Shown: positions 1 through 8,246 of the stretch, one piece after another
Position numbering within the stretch: position 1 is the stretch's first letter
Layout of the letters: each line of letters begins with the position of its first letter
NCBI GenBank assembly: GCA_002027195.1
Contig: MWJO01000053.1
Location: forward strand, 1 to 54,037
Length of the DNA: 54,037 nucleotides
DNA from: Streptomyces sp. GKU 895
GTDB lineage: Bacteria > Actinomycetota > Actinomycetes > Streptomycetales > Streptomycetaceae
Reading direction: 5' to 3'
Position numbers and translations under genes: made by a program
The notes under the pieces: generated by a model
Told to the model about the DNA's origin: nothing
Seen by the model: the letters and a program-made list of their open reading frames with translations, nothing else
The model's database searches: none

Positions 1-507
1 GCGAGGGGAGCGGCGGTGGCGGCGTGCGCGGACTACGGGGCCGCGGTGGAGGCCGCCCGGTCCGCGGACCAGGGCGAGGGCGAGGAACTCGTCGTCGGGG
101 TGTCGGCGCCCGTGGGGCCGGTGGCCGCGGGGGCCGCGTACAAGCAGGCCGAGCAGGCGCTGTCCGTGGCCCGGCGGCGGGGCCGGGTGTACGTGGAGCA
201 CGAGCAGCTGGCGGCGGGGTCGGTGCTGCCGTTGCTCGCCGACGACGCGGTGAAGGCGTTCGCGGACGGCCTGCTGCGGGCGCTGCACGAGCACGACGCC
301 ACCGGCCGCGGCGACCTGGTCGCCTCCCTGCGGGCCTGGCTGTCGCGGCACGGCCAGTGGGACGCGGCGGCCGCGGACCTGGGCGTCCACCGGCACACCC
401 TGCGGTACCGCATGCGACGGGTCGAGGAGATCCTCGGCCGCTCCCTGGACGATCCGGACGTACGGATGGAGCTGTGGCTGGCGCTGAAGGCGACGGCGCC
501 GGAGTAG
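1..507 (+). CDS. PucR-family transcriptional regulator, C-terminal part
   Basis: The reading frame is open from the first base, so the start lies outside the window and only about 168 C-terminal residues are visible. The end carries the typical PucR C-terminal helix-turn-helix: a block containing RHGQWDAAAADLGVHRHTLRYRM followed by RRVEEILGR and a final RMELWLAL. The preceding GGDEF-like/CdaR segment (KQAEQALSVARRRG, then LLADDAVKAFADGLL) also fits this family. PucR/CdaR proteins are cytoplasmic DNA-binding regulators, often of amino-acid, purine or polyamine catabolism. The aldehyde dehydrogenase 1.3 kb downstream could be a target, but no operator ties them together here. Confidence 0.85.
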   Translation, partial: ARGAAVAACADYGAAVEAARSADQGEGEELVVGVSAPVGPVAAGAAYKQAEQALSVARRRGRVYVEHEQLAAGSVLPLLADDAVKAFADGLLRALHEHDATGRGDLVASLRAWLSRHGQWDAAAADLGVHRHTLRYRMRRVEEILGRSLDDPDVRMELWLALKATAPE

Positions 508-626
508 GGCGGCCCAGGGGTTCCCGGCGCGGCGGTCCCGGGAGTTGGCTGAAATCACAACTGCCCTCACCTGAAACACGGTTGTCGGCATCCCCGCTGA
601 TGGGCAGACTCGCCGCGCCGGTGCGT

Positions 627-640
627 GGAGAGCGCTCCCA
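627..640. promoter_or_regulatory. CebR-like operator (12 of 14 bases)
   Basis: GGAGAGCGCTCCCA matches the palindrome TGGGAGCGCTCCCA, the published site of the cellobiose-responsive LacI repressor CebR in Streptomyces, at 12 of 14 positions. It lies 36 bp before the ATG of the secreted protein at 677, where a repressor would block transcription or early elongation. The assignment is by motif only. Confidence 0.5.
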
Positions 641-676
641 CCGGCGACGGGGCACTTCATCCGCAGGGGGATACGC

Positions 677-1588
677 ATGAGGATCAGCGCGCCCGCACGC
701 GTCCTGGCCCGAGCCGCGGCCGTCCTCGCACTGACCCTGAGCATGGCCGCCGGTACGACCGGTCTGCTGTCCGGCACCGAGGCGCACGCTCTGCCCGTCA
801 CCGACGGGACGTTCGCCTTCAGCGGTGACGAGGGCGACTACATCAGCGGCGGCCAGTCCTACTCGTACTCGACCGCGTCCCAGGACCGGCTGAACATCTC
901 CGTCGACACTTCCGGCAACGGGGTCCACCTCTCCCTCGACGGCGCCCACGGCGACTGGTGGACCCTCGACCTCACGGCGCCGTCCGGCAAGACGCTCGCG
1001 CCGGGGACCTACACCGGAGCCACCCGCTACCCGTTCAACGGGTCGGCCGAGCCCGGCCTGGACCTCAGCGGGAACGGGCGCGGCTGCAACACGCTCACCG
1101 GCGAGTTCACCATCACCGACGTGGAGTTCGGCCCGCAGGGCTACGTCAAGAAGCTCGACGCCGGCTTCGTCCAGCACTGTGAGGGATTCACCCCCGCGGC
1201 CCGCGGCGAGGTCCACATCGACAACCCGGCCCCGCCCGCGGAGCTCGGCCTCGGCCTCGCCGTGGCCCTGGACGGCACCGCGAGCACCCTGAACGGCAAG
1301 GCCACCGTGCACGGGACGGTCAGTTGCAACAAGCCGGTGCGGGTGGACGTGGCGGGTGACATCACCCAGGTGAAGAACCGGAAGATCATCCGCGGCTCCT
1401 TCAGCACCTCCGTCTCCTGCACGCCGGGCACCGCGGCGGCCTGGACCGCGACGGCCGTACCCACCGGTGACGTGCCCTTCCAGCGCTGTGACGTCGAGGT
1501 CGAGGCCCGGGCGACGGCGACGGACCCGGACTACGACCAGCCGGTGACCGTCAGCGAGACGGTCGCCGTCCACCTCAAGCGCGCCTGA
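677..1588 (+). CDS. Secreted protein of unknown function
   Basis: 303 residues. The start ATG has AGGGGG six bases upstream. Residues 1-37 are a Sec-type signal peptide: Arg-containing start, Ala/Leu-rich core, likely cleavage after AHA near residue 37. The mature part is rich in Thr, Ser, Gly and Asp with alternating hydrophobic residues, as in extracellular beta-sandwich proteins. Four cysteines (in GRGCN, QHCEG, VSCNK, VSCTPG) and a fifth in QRCDV could form disulfides. I recognise no catalytic family. The CebR-like box upstream suggests expression in the presence of cello-oligosaccharides, for example as a glucan-binding accessory protein, but that is inference. Confidence 0.75.
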   Translation: MRISAPARVLARAAAVLALTLSMAAGTTGLLSGTEAHALPVTDGTFAFSGDEGDYISGGQSYSYSTASQDRLNISVDTSGNGVHLSLDGAHGDWWTLDLTAPSGKTLAPGTYTGATRYPFNGSAEPGLDLSGNGRGCNTLTGEFTITDVEFGPQGYVKKLDAGFVQHCEGFTPAARGEVHIDNPAPPAELGLGLAVALDGTASTLNGKATVHGTVSCNKPVRVDVAGDITQVKNRKIIRGSFSTSVSCTPGTAAAWTATAVPTGDVPFQRCDVEVEARATATDPDYDQPVTVSETVAVHLKRA

Positions 1589-1605
1589 CCCCACAGCCCA
1601 CGCCA

Positions 1606-1640
1606 CCTGCCCGCCCACCGTCTGCCGGTGGGCGGGCAGG
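1606..1640. terminator. Strong hairpin terminator
   Basis: A perfect 15-bp inverted repeat (1606-1620 paired with 1626-1640, five-base loop) lies 18 bp past the stop of the secreted protein gene. There is no U-tract, which is usual for Streptomyces terminators. Confidence 0.75.
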
Positions 1641-1770
1641 GGCCTGTCCAAACCGGCACACCCTCACCCTCCACCACTCCACCCCGGACAAACGCCCCGC
1701 CGACTCCTCGCCCCTACCGTGGAGGCGCAAGCCGCGTACACACCCCGACAGCGAAGGGCCGGACTCGCAC

Positions 1771-3216
1771 ATGACTTCCACCACCGCCTTCTGGCTCGCC
1801 GGCCGCCAGGTCACCGGCGAGGACAGCTTCGACGTCACCTCGCCCTGGGACGGCCGGGTCGTCGGCACGGTGAGCGTGCCGAGCGACGCGCAGATCGAGG
1901 AGGCCGTCGCCGCCGCGTACGGCGTACGGGACGAGTTCGCCGCCACCCCGGCGCATGTCCGCGCCGCCGCCCTCGACCACGTCAGCCGGCGTCTCGTCGA
2001 GCGCACCGAGGAGATCGCGCAGCTCATCTCCGCGGAGAACGGCAAGCCGATCAAGTGGGCCCGCGGTGAGGTCGGCCGGGCCGTCTCCGTGTTCCGGTTC
2101 GCGGCCGAGGAGGCCCGGCGCTTCAACGGCGGCGAGGCCCAGCGCCTCGACACCGACCTCGGCGGCCAGGGCCGGCTCGCGCTCACCCGGCGCTTCCCGA
2201 AGGGCGTCGTCCTCGGCATCGCGCCCTTCAACTTCCCGCTGAACCTGTGCGCCCACAAGATCGCCCCGGCGATCGCGGCCGGCGCGCCGATCATCCTCAA
2301 GCCCGCCCCGGCCACCCCGCTCTCCGGCCTGATCATCGGTGACCTGCTCGCCGAGACCGAGCTGCCGGCGGGGTCCTGGAGCATCCTCCCGGTGCCGAAC
2401 GACCGGATGCCCGCCCTCGTCCAGGACGAGCGCCTGCCGGTCATCTCCTTCACCGGCTCCGAGAAGGTCGGCTACGCGATCATGGACTCGGTGCCGCGCA
2501 AGCACTGCACCCTGGAGCTGGGCGGCAACGGCGCGGCCGTCGTCCTCGGTGACTTCGCCTCCGACGCGGACCTCGACTGGGCCGCCACCCGCATCGCCAC
2601 CTTCTCCAACTACCAGGGCGGCCAGTCCTGCATCTCCGTGCAGCGGGTCATCGCCGACGCGTCCGTGTACGACCGGCTGCTGCCGCGCATCGTCGCCGCC
2701 GTCGAGGCCCAGGTCACCGGTGACCCGGGCGACGACAAGACCGACGTCGGCCCGCTGGTCAGCGAGGACGCGGCCAAGCGCGTCGAGGCGTGGGTGAAGG
2801 AGGCCGTCGAGGCCGGCGCCACCCTGCTCACCGGGGGCGACCGCGACGGCGCCTCCTACGCGCCGACCGTCCTCACCGATGTGCCGGCCGACACGACGAT
2901 CTCCTGCGAGGAGGTCTTCGGACCCGTCCTCACCGTGCAGAAGGCGGACGGGGAGGCGGCGGCCTTCGCCGCCGTCAACGACTCCAAGTACGGCCTCCAG
3001 GCGGGCGTGTTCACCCACGACCTCCAGGCCGCCTTCCGCGCCCACCGCGCGCTCGAGGTCGGCGGCGTCGTCATCGGCGACGTGCCCTCCTACCGCGCCG
3101 ACCAGATGCCGTACGGCGGCGCCAAGCAGTCCGGTGTGGGCCGTGAGGGCGTGAAGTTCGCGATGGACGACTACACCTACGAGCGGGTGCTGGTTCTCAC
3201 CGGGCTCGCGCTCTGA
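1771..3216 (+). CDS. Aldehyde dehydrogenase family protein
   Basis: 481 residues, the usual length for NAD(P)-dependent aldehyde dehydrogenases, which oxidise aldehydes to acids in the cytoplasm. Visible signatures are the cofactor region APFNFPLN near 151, ILKPAPATP near 175, FTGS at 227-230, the general base Glu249 in LELGG and the catalytic Cys287 in GGQSC. The C-terminal part has EEVFGPVL and the end motif KQSGVGREG. The substrate cannot be told from sequence; the nearest assigned relatives are semialdehyde or glyceraldehyde-3-phosphate type dehydrogenases. AAGGG sits upstream of the ATG at a long spacing. It stands alone between two terminator hairpins, so it is probably monocistronic. 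Confidence 0.9.
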   Translation: MTSTTAFWLAGRQVTGEDSFDVTSPWDGRVVGTVSVPSDAQIEEAVAAAYGVRDEFAATPAHVRAAALDHVSRRLVERTEEIAQLISAENGKPIKWARGEVGRAVSVFRFAAEEARRFNGGEAQRLDTDLGGQGRLALTRRFPKGVVLGIAPFNFPLNLCAHKIAPAIAAGAPIILKPAPATPLSGLIIGDLLAETELPAGSWSILPVPNDRMPALVQDERLPVISFTGSEKVGYAIMDSVPRKHCTLELGGNGAAVVLGDFASDADLDWAATRIATFSNYQGGQSCISVQRVIADASVYDRLLPRIVAAVEAQVTGDPGDDKTDVGPLVSEDAAKRVEAWVKEAVEAGATLLTGGDRDGASYAPTVLTDVPADTTISCEEVFGPVLTVQKADGEAAAFAAVNDSKYGLQAGVFTHDLQAAFRAHRALEVGGVVIGDVPSYRADQMPYGGAKQSGVGREGVKFAMDDYTYERVLVLTGLAL

Positions 3217-3255
3217 GGGGCTCGGGGCGGACCCCTGAGGGACCCCTCTAGCTAA

Positions 3256-3270
3256 TGGGAACCATTTTCA
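3256..3270. promoter_or_regulatory. Zur-box-like sequence in a convergent intergenic region
   Basis: TGGGAACCATTTTCA resembles the Streptomyces Zur operator (about TGAAAATCATTTTCA) at 12 of 15 positions and sits in an unusually AT-rich patch (3251-3276). It lies between two convergent genes with no obvious gene to control, so it may be a remnant or serve a short unannotated transcript. Confidence 0.3.
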
Positions 3271-3284
3271 TATAGGCTCCGGGG

Positions 3285-3324
3285 AAGGGGCCCGGCACCG
3301 ATGCCTTCCGGTGCCGGGCCCCTT
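3285..3324. terminator. Bidirectional hairpin terminator
   Basis: A perfect 16-bp stem (3285-3300 with 3309-3324) and an eight-base loop lie between the convergent aldehyde dehydrogenase and GH3 genes. The arm begins with AA and ends with TT, so it can act on both strands. Confidence 0.85.
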
Positions 3325-3349
3325 CTGTGTGCCGGTCTTCTCCGGACCC

Positions 3350-6190
3350 TCAACCGGAGAAGCCGACGTGCGCGAGCCGCAACGGGCCGCGCAGCCTGAG
3401 GTGCACGTCGCGCACACCGGAGGCGGTCAGCCCCGCCGCGACGGTGACGTAGTCGTACGGTCCTGACGTGGGCGCCTTCGGCGAGAGCGGGACCGAGGTC
3501 GCGCCGCCGTCCAGCGACACCTCCACCGTGCCCTCGCCCGCCACGGTCACCGTCACCTCCGTGACGCCCGGCCCGAAGTCGCAGGCGCGGTAGAGCAGTT
3601 CGGCCGTCCGGCCCCGCGCCGCCGTCACCGCGTCGCCCGCCGTCTTCGTACGGTCGACGATCTCCGCGCCGCTCTGCTCGTCGAAGTCCGCCCCGTCCAG
3701 GCCGCGTTCGGTGACCGGACGTGGGCCACCCGGCTCGCCGTCCAGGACGACCGTCGTCCGCAGCCGGATGTCCTCGCTGGAAGCGCCCGCCAGGAGGTCG
3801 TACGGGCCCGGTTCGAGGCGGAGGCGGCCCTGCGCCACGTCCCAGAACTCCAGCTCCGACAGCGGGACGTCGAAGTCCAGGGTCACCTTCTCGCCCGGCG
3901 TCAGCGTCACCCGGCGGTGCGCCGCCAGCGCGCGACGCGGGCGCGGCACGGACGGGTCCGCGGCCCTGGTGTAGAGCTGGACGACCTCGTCGGCGGTGAC
4001 GTCACCGGTGTTCGTGACCGTGAAGGACACGTGCAACGCCTCGTCCCCCACACGGGAGTTCAGATCCGCGTACGCGAACGACGCGTACGACAGCCCGTGG
4101 CCGAACGGGAACAGGGGCGTGCCCTCGAAGTACAGGTAGGTTTGCCGGCCGCCGATCACGTCGTAGTCGAGCAGGTCCGGCAGGTCCGCGTCGTCCGCGT
4201 ACCAGGTCTGCGGGAGGCGGCCCGCGGGGGAGACGTCGCCGGCGAGGACCCGGGCCAGGGCGGTGCCCGCGGCCTGGCCCGCGTGGGCGGTCCAGAGCGC
4301 GGCGCGCAGCGGGCCGGTGTCGACGGCGTAGGGGTAGGCGGAGACCAGGGCCAGCACCGTGTTCGGGTTGGCGGCGCGGGCCGCGCGCAGCAGCCGCTCC
4401 TGGTGGGTGGGGAGCGCGAGGGTCGTACGGTCCTCGGTCTCGCGGCCGTTGAGATGCGGGTCGTTGCCCGCCACCACGACGACCACGTCGGCCTCGGCCG
4501 CGACCCGGGCCGCCGCGTCCGCACCCCGCTCGACGACGACCAGCTCGAAGATCTCCGGCGGCTCGGAGACTTCCGCGTTCTCGTCGGCAACCTTTACTCC
4601 GTCGGCGGCGACACAGACGTGGCGACCTGTGCCGACATGCCGGAGGAGGTGACCTTTCTCGTGGGGTTCGAGGCGGAACGTCTCCTGGACGATCCAGCCT
4701 CCGGGCTGGTCGGCGGCGGCGCGGACATAACCGTCCTCGGCGACCGAGAGATAGCGGCCGTCGGGGGCGCGCAGGGTCAGCAGGTCCTCGCCCCAGTCGA
4801 CGAGGGCGAGTTCGGTGCCGGTCGCGTCCGTGGTCAGCGGCGGGAGGTCGGTGCGGCCCGCCAGCAGCGCCGGGTCGAGCGCGCCCTCGGCGCCGCGCAC
4901 CTCGTCGACTGCGTCCGCGGCGGGGACGTGGAGAAAGGCGCCGGTCGACGTCCTGAGCAGGACGCGGTCCACGCCCTCCGCGAACTCCACGCGCTCGGCG
5001 CCGAACCGCTCGTACAGGCCCTCCAGCGGGGTGGAGCGGTGGATCAACGTGCCGCTGTACCAGTCGAGTTTGCACTCGTCGGCGAGCAGGCCGACCACGG
5101 CGAGGCGGGTGTCGGGCGCGAGCGGCAGCACCCCGTCGTTGCGCAGGAGAACGATCGCCTGCTCGGCCGCCTCCTGGGCGAGGGCGCGGTGCTCGGGGGT
5201 GTCGAACGCGCCCGGCTCGTCGTACCCGTCGAACTCGCCGAGCCGGAACCGGACCGAGAGCTGGCGGCGGACCGCCGTGTCGATGTCGGCCTCGCTCAAC
5301 AGGCCCTGGTCGTAAGCCCCCTTGATCCGCGCGATCATCTGCGAGCTGTCCGTGCCGTGGTCGGTGAAGCTGTCGACCCCGGCCAGCAGCGAGGCGGCCG
5401 TGGCCTCCTCGTGGGTGTCGAAGTAGTGCTCGGCGTCGACCAGGTTGGAGGGCGCGCCCGCGTCCGAGCAGACCAGCAGGTCCTCGTCCGTCCAGGCCCG
5501 CAGCTGCTCGCGCAGATACGGACTGACGTGGTTGGGGCGGCCGTTGACCAGGTTGTACGCGGGCATCACGCCGGCCACCGCGCCCGCCTCGACCGTCTCC
5601 CGGAAGGCGCGCAGGTCGTACTCGTGCAGCACGCGCGGACGCACCGAGCTCGACGAAGTGGCCCGGTCCGTCTCGTTGTTGTGGGCCAGCCAGTGCTTGA
5701 GGACGGGGGCCGTGCGCCAGTAGGTGGGGTGGTCGCCGCGCAGGCCGTGGGTGTACGCGGTGGCGATCGCGGAGGTCAGCTTCGGGTCCTCCGAGTACCC
5801 CTCCTCGTTGCGGCCCCACAGGGGGTGGCGGAGGAGGTTGACGGTCGGGGACCAGACGTTCAGTCCGACCCGGTCGTCGCGGGCCCGCATCGCGCGGACC
5901 TCCTTCGACACCGCGTCGCCGACCCGTCGTACGAGATCGGTGTTCCAGGTCGCGCCGAGGCCGACCGCCTGCGGGAACACCGTCGCCGGGCCCATCCAGG
6001 CCACGCCGTGCAGCGCCTCCTGGCCGGTGCGGAACGCGGCGATGCCGAGGCGCTCCACGGCCGGTGCGAACTGGTGCAGGAACGCGGTCTTCTCGTCCAG
6101 GGTGAGCCGGGACAGCAGATCGTCGATGCGCTTCGCGATCGGCAGCTGCGGATCTCGGAAGGGCGGCGTGGGCGGCGTCTGTGCGGTCAC
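3350..6190 (-). CDS. GH3 beta-glucosidase/beta-xylosidase with CBM6-like C-terminus
   Basis: 946 residues from a GTG at 6190, chosen because AAGGGG lies nine bases upstream; the longer in-frame start at 6247 would place the operator inside the coding region. No signal peptide, so cytoplasmic. GH3 domain A begins at RIDDLLSRLTLDEK. The nucleophile is the Asp in VCSDAG, and LKHWLAHNNE carries the substrate-binding KH pair. Between the two GH3 domains is an insert of roughly 150 residues with trefoil-like repeats (RAPDGRYLSVAEDG, LRHVGTGRHVCV). FnIII-like GH3 C-domain follows, then a CBM6-like module (DGADFDEQSGAEIVD to the end). In the xyloglucan model it removes glucose from non-reducing ends of imported oligosaccharides; beta-xylosidase activity is the alternative. 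Confidence 0.88.
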   Translation of the reverse strand: MTAQTPPTPPFRDPQLPIAKRIDDLLSRLTLDEKTAFLHQFAPAVERLGIAAFRTGQEALHGVAWMGPATVFPQAVGLGATWNTDLVRRVGDAVSKEVRAMRARDDRVGLNVWSPTVNLLRHPLWGRNEEGYSEDPKLTSAIATAYTHGLRGDHPTYWRTAPVLKHWLAHNNETDRATSSSSVRPRVLHEYDLRAFRETVEAGAVAGVMPAYNLVNGRPNHVSPYLREQLRAWTDEDLLVCSDAGAPSNLVDAEHYFDTHEEATAASLLAGVDSFTDHGTDSSQMIARIKGAYDQGLLSEADIDTAVRRQLSVRFRLGEFDGYDEPGAFDTPEHRALAQEAAEQAIVLLRNDGVLPLAPDTRLAVVGLLADECKLDWYSGTLIHRSTPLEGLYERFGAERVEFAEGVDRVLLRTSTGAFLHVPAADAVDEVRGAEGALDPALLAGRTDLPPLTTDATGTELALVDWGEDLLTLRAPDGRYLSVAEDGYVRAAADQPGGWIVQETFRLEPHEKGHLLRHVGTGRHVCVAADGVKVADENAEVSEPPEIFELVVVERGADAAARVAAEADVVVVVAGNDPHLNGRETEDRTTLALPTHQERLLRAARAANPNTVLALVSAYPYAVDTGPLRAALWTAHAGQAAGTALARVLAGDVSPAGRLPQTWYADDADLPDLLDYDVIGGRQTYLYFEGTPLFPFGHGLSYASFAYADLNSRVGDEALHVSFTVTNTGDVTADEVVQLYTRAADPSVPRPRRALAAHRRVTLTPGEKVTLDFDVPLSELEFWDVAQGRLRLEPGPYDLLAGASSEDIRLRTTVVLDGEPGGPRPVTERGLDGADFDEQSGAEIVDRTKTAGDAVTAARGRTAELLYRACDFGPGVTEVTVTVAGEGTVEVSLDGGATSVPLSPKAPTSGPYDYVTVAAGLTASGVRDVHLRLRGPLRLAHVGFSG

Positions 6191-6226
6191 GTGGGGTTCC
6201 CCTTGGAATGGAGCGTCGAAGCTCTT

Positions 6227-6240
6227 TCGAAGCGCTTCGA
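6227..6240. promoter_or_regulatory. LacI-family operator 1 (TCGAAGCGCTTCGA)
   Basis: Perfect 14-bp palindrome with the central GCGC typical of LacI-type sites, 37 bp before the GH3 start codon. It is identical to the sites at 6387 and 21335, and the latter lies before the lacI gene of this locus. Confidence 0.8.
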
Positions 6241-6386
6241 TGCTCATTCGACGCGGGGGTGGGTGTCAAGGGAGCGGCAGCGTTACTTCAAGCGGTGCAT
6301 AAGAAATGGTCTGCTCCGCGGCCTCCCAGGAATCTTGGAAGCGACCCTTGTGCGCCCCCAGGGCTTCACTTAACCTCACAGCAACA

Positions 6387-6400
6387 TCGAAGCGCTTCGA
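6387..6400. promoter_or_regulatory. LacI-family operator 2 (TCGAAGCGCTTCGA)
   Basis: Second exact copy, 116 bp before the start of the solute-binding protein gene and facing the ABC transporter operon. Confidence 0.8.
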
Positions 6401-6515
6401 CTACGCAGCGACCGTAGAAGTCGAAGGAACGCTTCGGCTCAGCCAGTTCCACCGAAGACACCGCAGCCGACGGCCCACCGCCGGGTGTCCTGGTGCGCCA
6501 CGAAGGGTTGACGCA

Positions 6516-8219
6516 ATGACGCCGAACGCCGCTTCCCTCCCCCCAGGTCCTTCGGGCCCCAGCCGGAGAAGCTTCCTAGCCTCCACGGCGGTCGCCACCG
6601 CAGCGGTGGCCGGGGGGATGCCCCTGCTCGCCGCCTGCGGAGGTTCGGAGGGTGGCACACGCGAGGGCACCACCTCGGGCAAGAACGCCAAGAAGATCCT
6701 CCCGGCGTACGTGGCCAGCAACGTCGTGCAGCCGGACATCCCGTCCAAGAACGGCTCGGCGATGGGCTTCACGTCCAAGCTCGACGTCGCCGGCCTCAAG
6801 ACCTCGGTCCCCACGAAGCTCGGCAAGGGCGGCAAGGTCACCATCATGTCGCCGTTCTGGGGCTCGCCGCCCAAGGGGGACAACGCCTACTACACGTCGA
6901 TGAACGACCTGATCGGCGTCGACGTCCAGTGGCGCAACCAGGACGGCAACACCTACGACCAGAAGCTCGGCGCGGTCCTCGCCTCCAGCGACGTCCCGGA
7001 CGTGGTGGTCGTCCCCGGCTGGAACATGATGGGCAAGATACCGAGCGCCATCATCAGCAAGTTCGCCGATCTCGGCCCCTACCTGTCCGGGGACAAGATC
7101 AAGGAGTACCCCAACCTCGCGGCGATCCCCAGCGACGCCTGGCAGCGCTCGATCTTCGGCGGCAAGCTGAGGGGCCTGCCGATGCCCGCCGGATACGTCG
7201 GCAACATCGTGCCGCTCTACCGCCAGGACATCTTCGACAAGGAGGGCTACGAAGTCCCGCGGTCCGCCGACGACTTCATGGCCCTGTGCAAGGACATCAC
7301 CAACGCCCGGGCCAAGCGCTGGGCCTGCGGCGACATGAAGTGGACCGCGTTCAGCAACTTCGGGGTGCTCGGCGGCGGTGAGAAACCGCTGTGGTGGAAC
7401 CTCGTCGACGGCAAGCTGATCAACCGCGTCGAGACCCCGCAGTACCTGGAAGCCATCGAGTGGACGCGGAAGCTGTTCGCCGCCAAGGTCGTCCACCCCA
7501 ACTTCTACCTGGGCAAGGGCCAGATCGGCGACCCGGCCCCCATGTTCGCCTCCGGTGAGTTCCTGATCTGGAACAACGACATCTCCAACTGGTACGGGCA
7601 GCAGGCCTCGTTGCAGACCCAGAACCCCGACGTGAAGGTCTGGGGCATGGACATCTGGGGCCACGACGGCGGGAACCCGACGCTGTACGCCACGATGCCG
7701 GCCAATATCTTCGCCTTCGTCAACAAGAAGGCCTCCGAGTCCGTCATCCGCGACGCGCTTGCGGTCGCCAACGTCACCGCGGCGCCGTACGGCACCAAGG
7801 AGTGGATGATGACCAACTACGGCGTCGAGGGCACCCACTACACGATCAAGAACGGCGTCCCGGTCAAGAACGACAAGGGCAACAACGAGGTCATCAACGC
7901 CTACGTCATGGTCGCGAGCCCCGCGGCGACCATCGCCCACCCCGACCTCCCCGACTACACCAAGGCCATGGTCGAGTGGCAGCAGCGGATGGGCGCCTTC
8001 ACCAGGAAGTCGTCGTTCTGGGGCCTGCAGATCACCGAGCCCTCCCGCTACACCAACCTCGCCAACGACTTCGAGCAGCTCGAGGACGACATCATCCGCG
8101 GGCACAAGAAGATCAGCGACATGCAGCAGGCCATCTCCGACTGGAAGAGCAAGGGCGGCGACAAGCTGCGCGACTGGTACAAGAAGCTGCTCGACGAGAA
8201 CGGTTCCGCGGCGGGCTGA
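6516..8219 (+). CDS. Extracellular solute-binding lipoprotein, large oligosaccharide type
   Basis: 567 residues from the ATG at 6516, with AAGGG eight bases upstream. The N-terminus has a twin-arginine pair (Arg17-Arg18 in SRRSFLAS) and a lipobox LAAC with Cys41, so it is probably a Tat-exported lipoprotein on the outer face of the membrane. Its length, about 150 residues above common sugar-binding proteins, and the motifs YRQDIFDKEGYEVP and FASGEFLIWNNDISNW fit the LplA/YtcQ-like group that serves oligosaccharides. It is followed by two permeases after 27 bp and overlaps none. With GH74/GH12 products outside and alpha-xylosidase and beta-galactosidase inside, xyloglucan oligosaccharides are the likely ligand. 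Confidence 0.9.
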   Translation: MTPNAASLPPGPSGPSRRSFLASTAVATAAVAGGMPLLAACGGSEGGTREGTTSGKNAKKILPAYVASNVVQPDIPSKNGSAMGFTSKLDVAGLKTSVPTKLGKGGKVTIMSPFWGSPPKGDNAYYTSMNDLIGVDVQWRNQDGNTYDQKLGAVLASSDVPDVVVVPGWNMMGKIPSAIISKFADLGPYLSGDKIKEYPNLAAIPSDAWQRSIFGGKLRGLPMPAGYVGNIVPLYRQDIFDKEGYEVPRSADDFMALCKDITNARAKRWACGDMKWTAFSNFGVLGGGEKPLWWNLVDGKLINRVETPQYLEAIEWTRKLFAAKVVHPNFYLGKGQIGDPAPMFASGEFLIWNNDISNWYGQQASLQTQNPDVKVWGMDIWGHDGGNPTLYATMPANIFAFVNKKASESVIRDALAVANVTAAPYGTKEWMMTNYGVEGTHYTIKNGVPVKNDKGNNEVINAYVMVASPAATIAHPDLPDYTKAMVEWQQRMGAFTRKSSFWGLQITEPSRYTNLANDFEQLEDDIIRGHKKISDMQQAISDWKSKGGDKLRDWYKKLLDENGSAAG

Positions 8220-8246
8220 CCCCACTCTGAGGCAAGGAGACCGACC

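Larger units (their letters stand above)
6191..6515. promoter_or_regulatory. Divergent control region between GH3 and the transporter operon
   Basis: 325 bp without a gene. It holds two exact operators (6227-6240 and 6387-6400) and a weaker copy around 6421-6437 (TCGAAG-gaa-CGCTTCG). A possible promoter for the transporter operon is TTGTGC at 6348-6353 and TTAACC at 6370-6375, which would place the second operator just past the transcription start. The promoter call is tentative. Confidence 0.5.
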
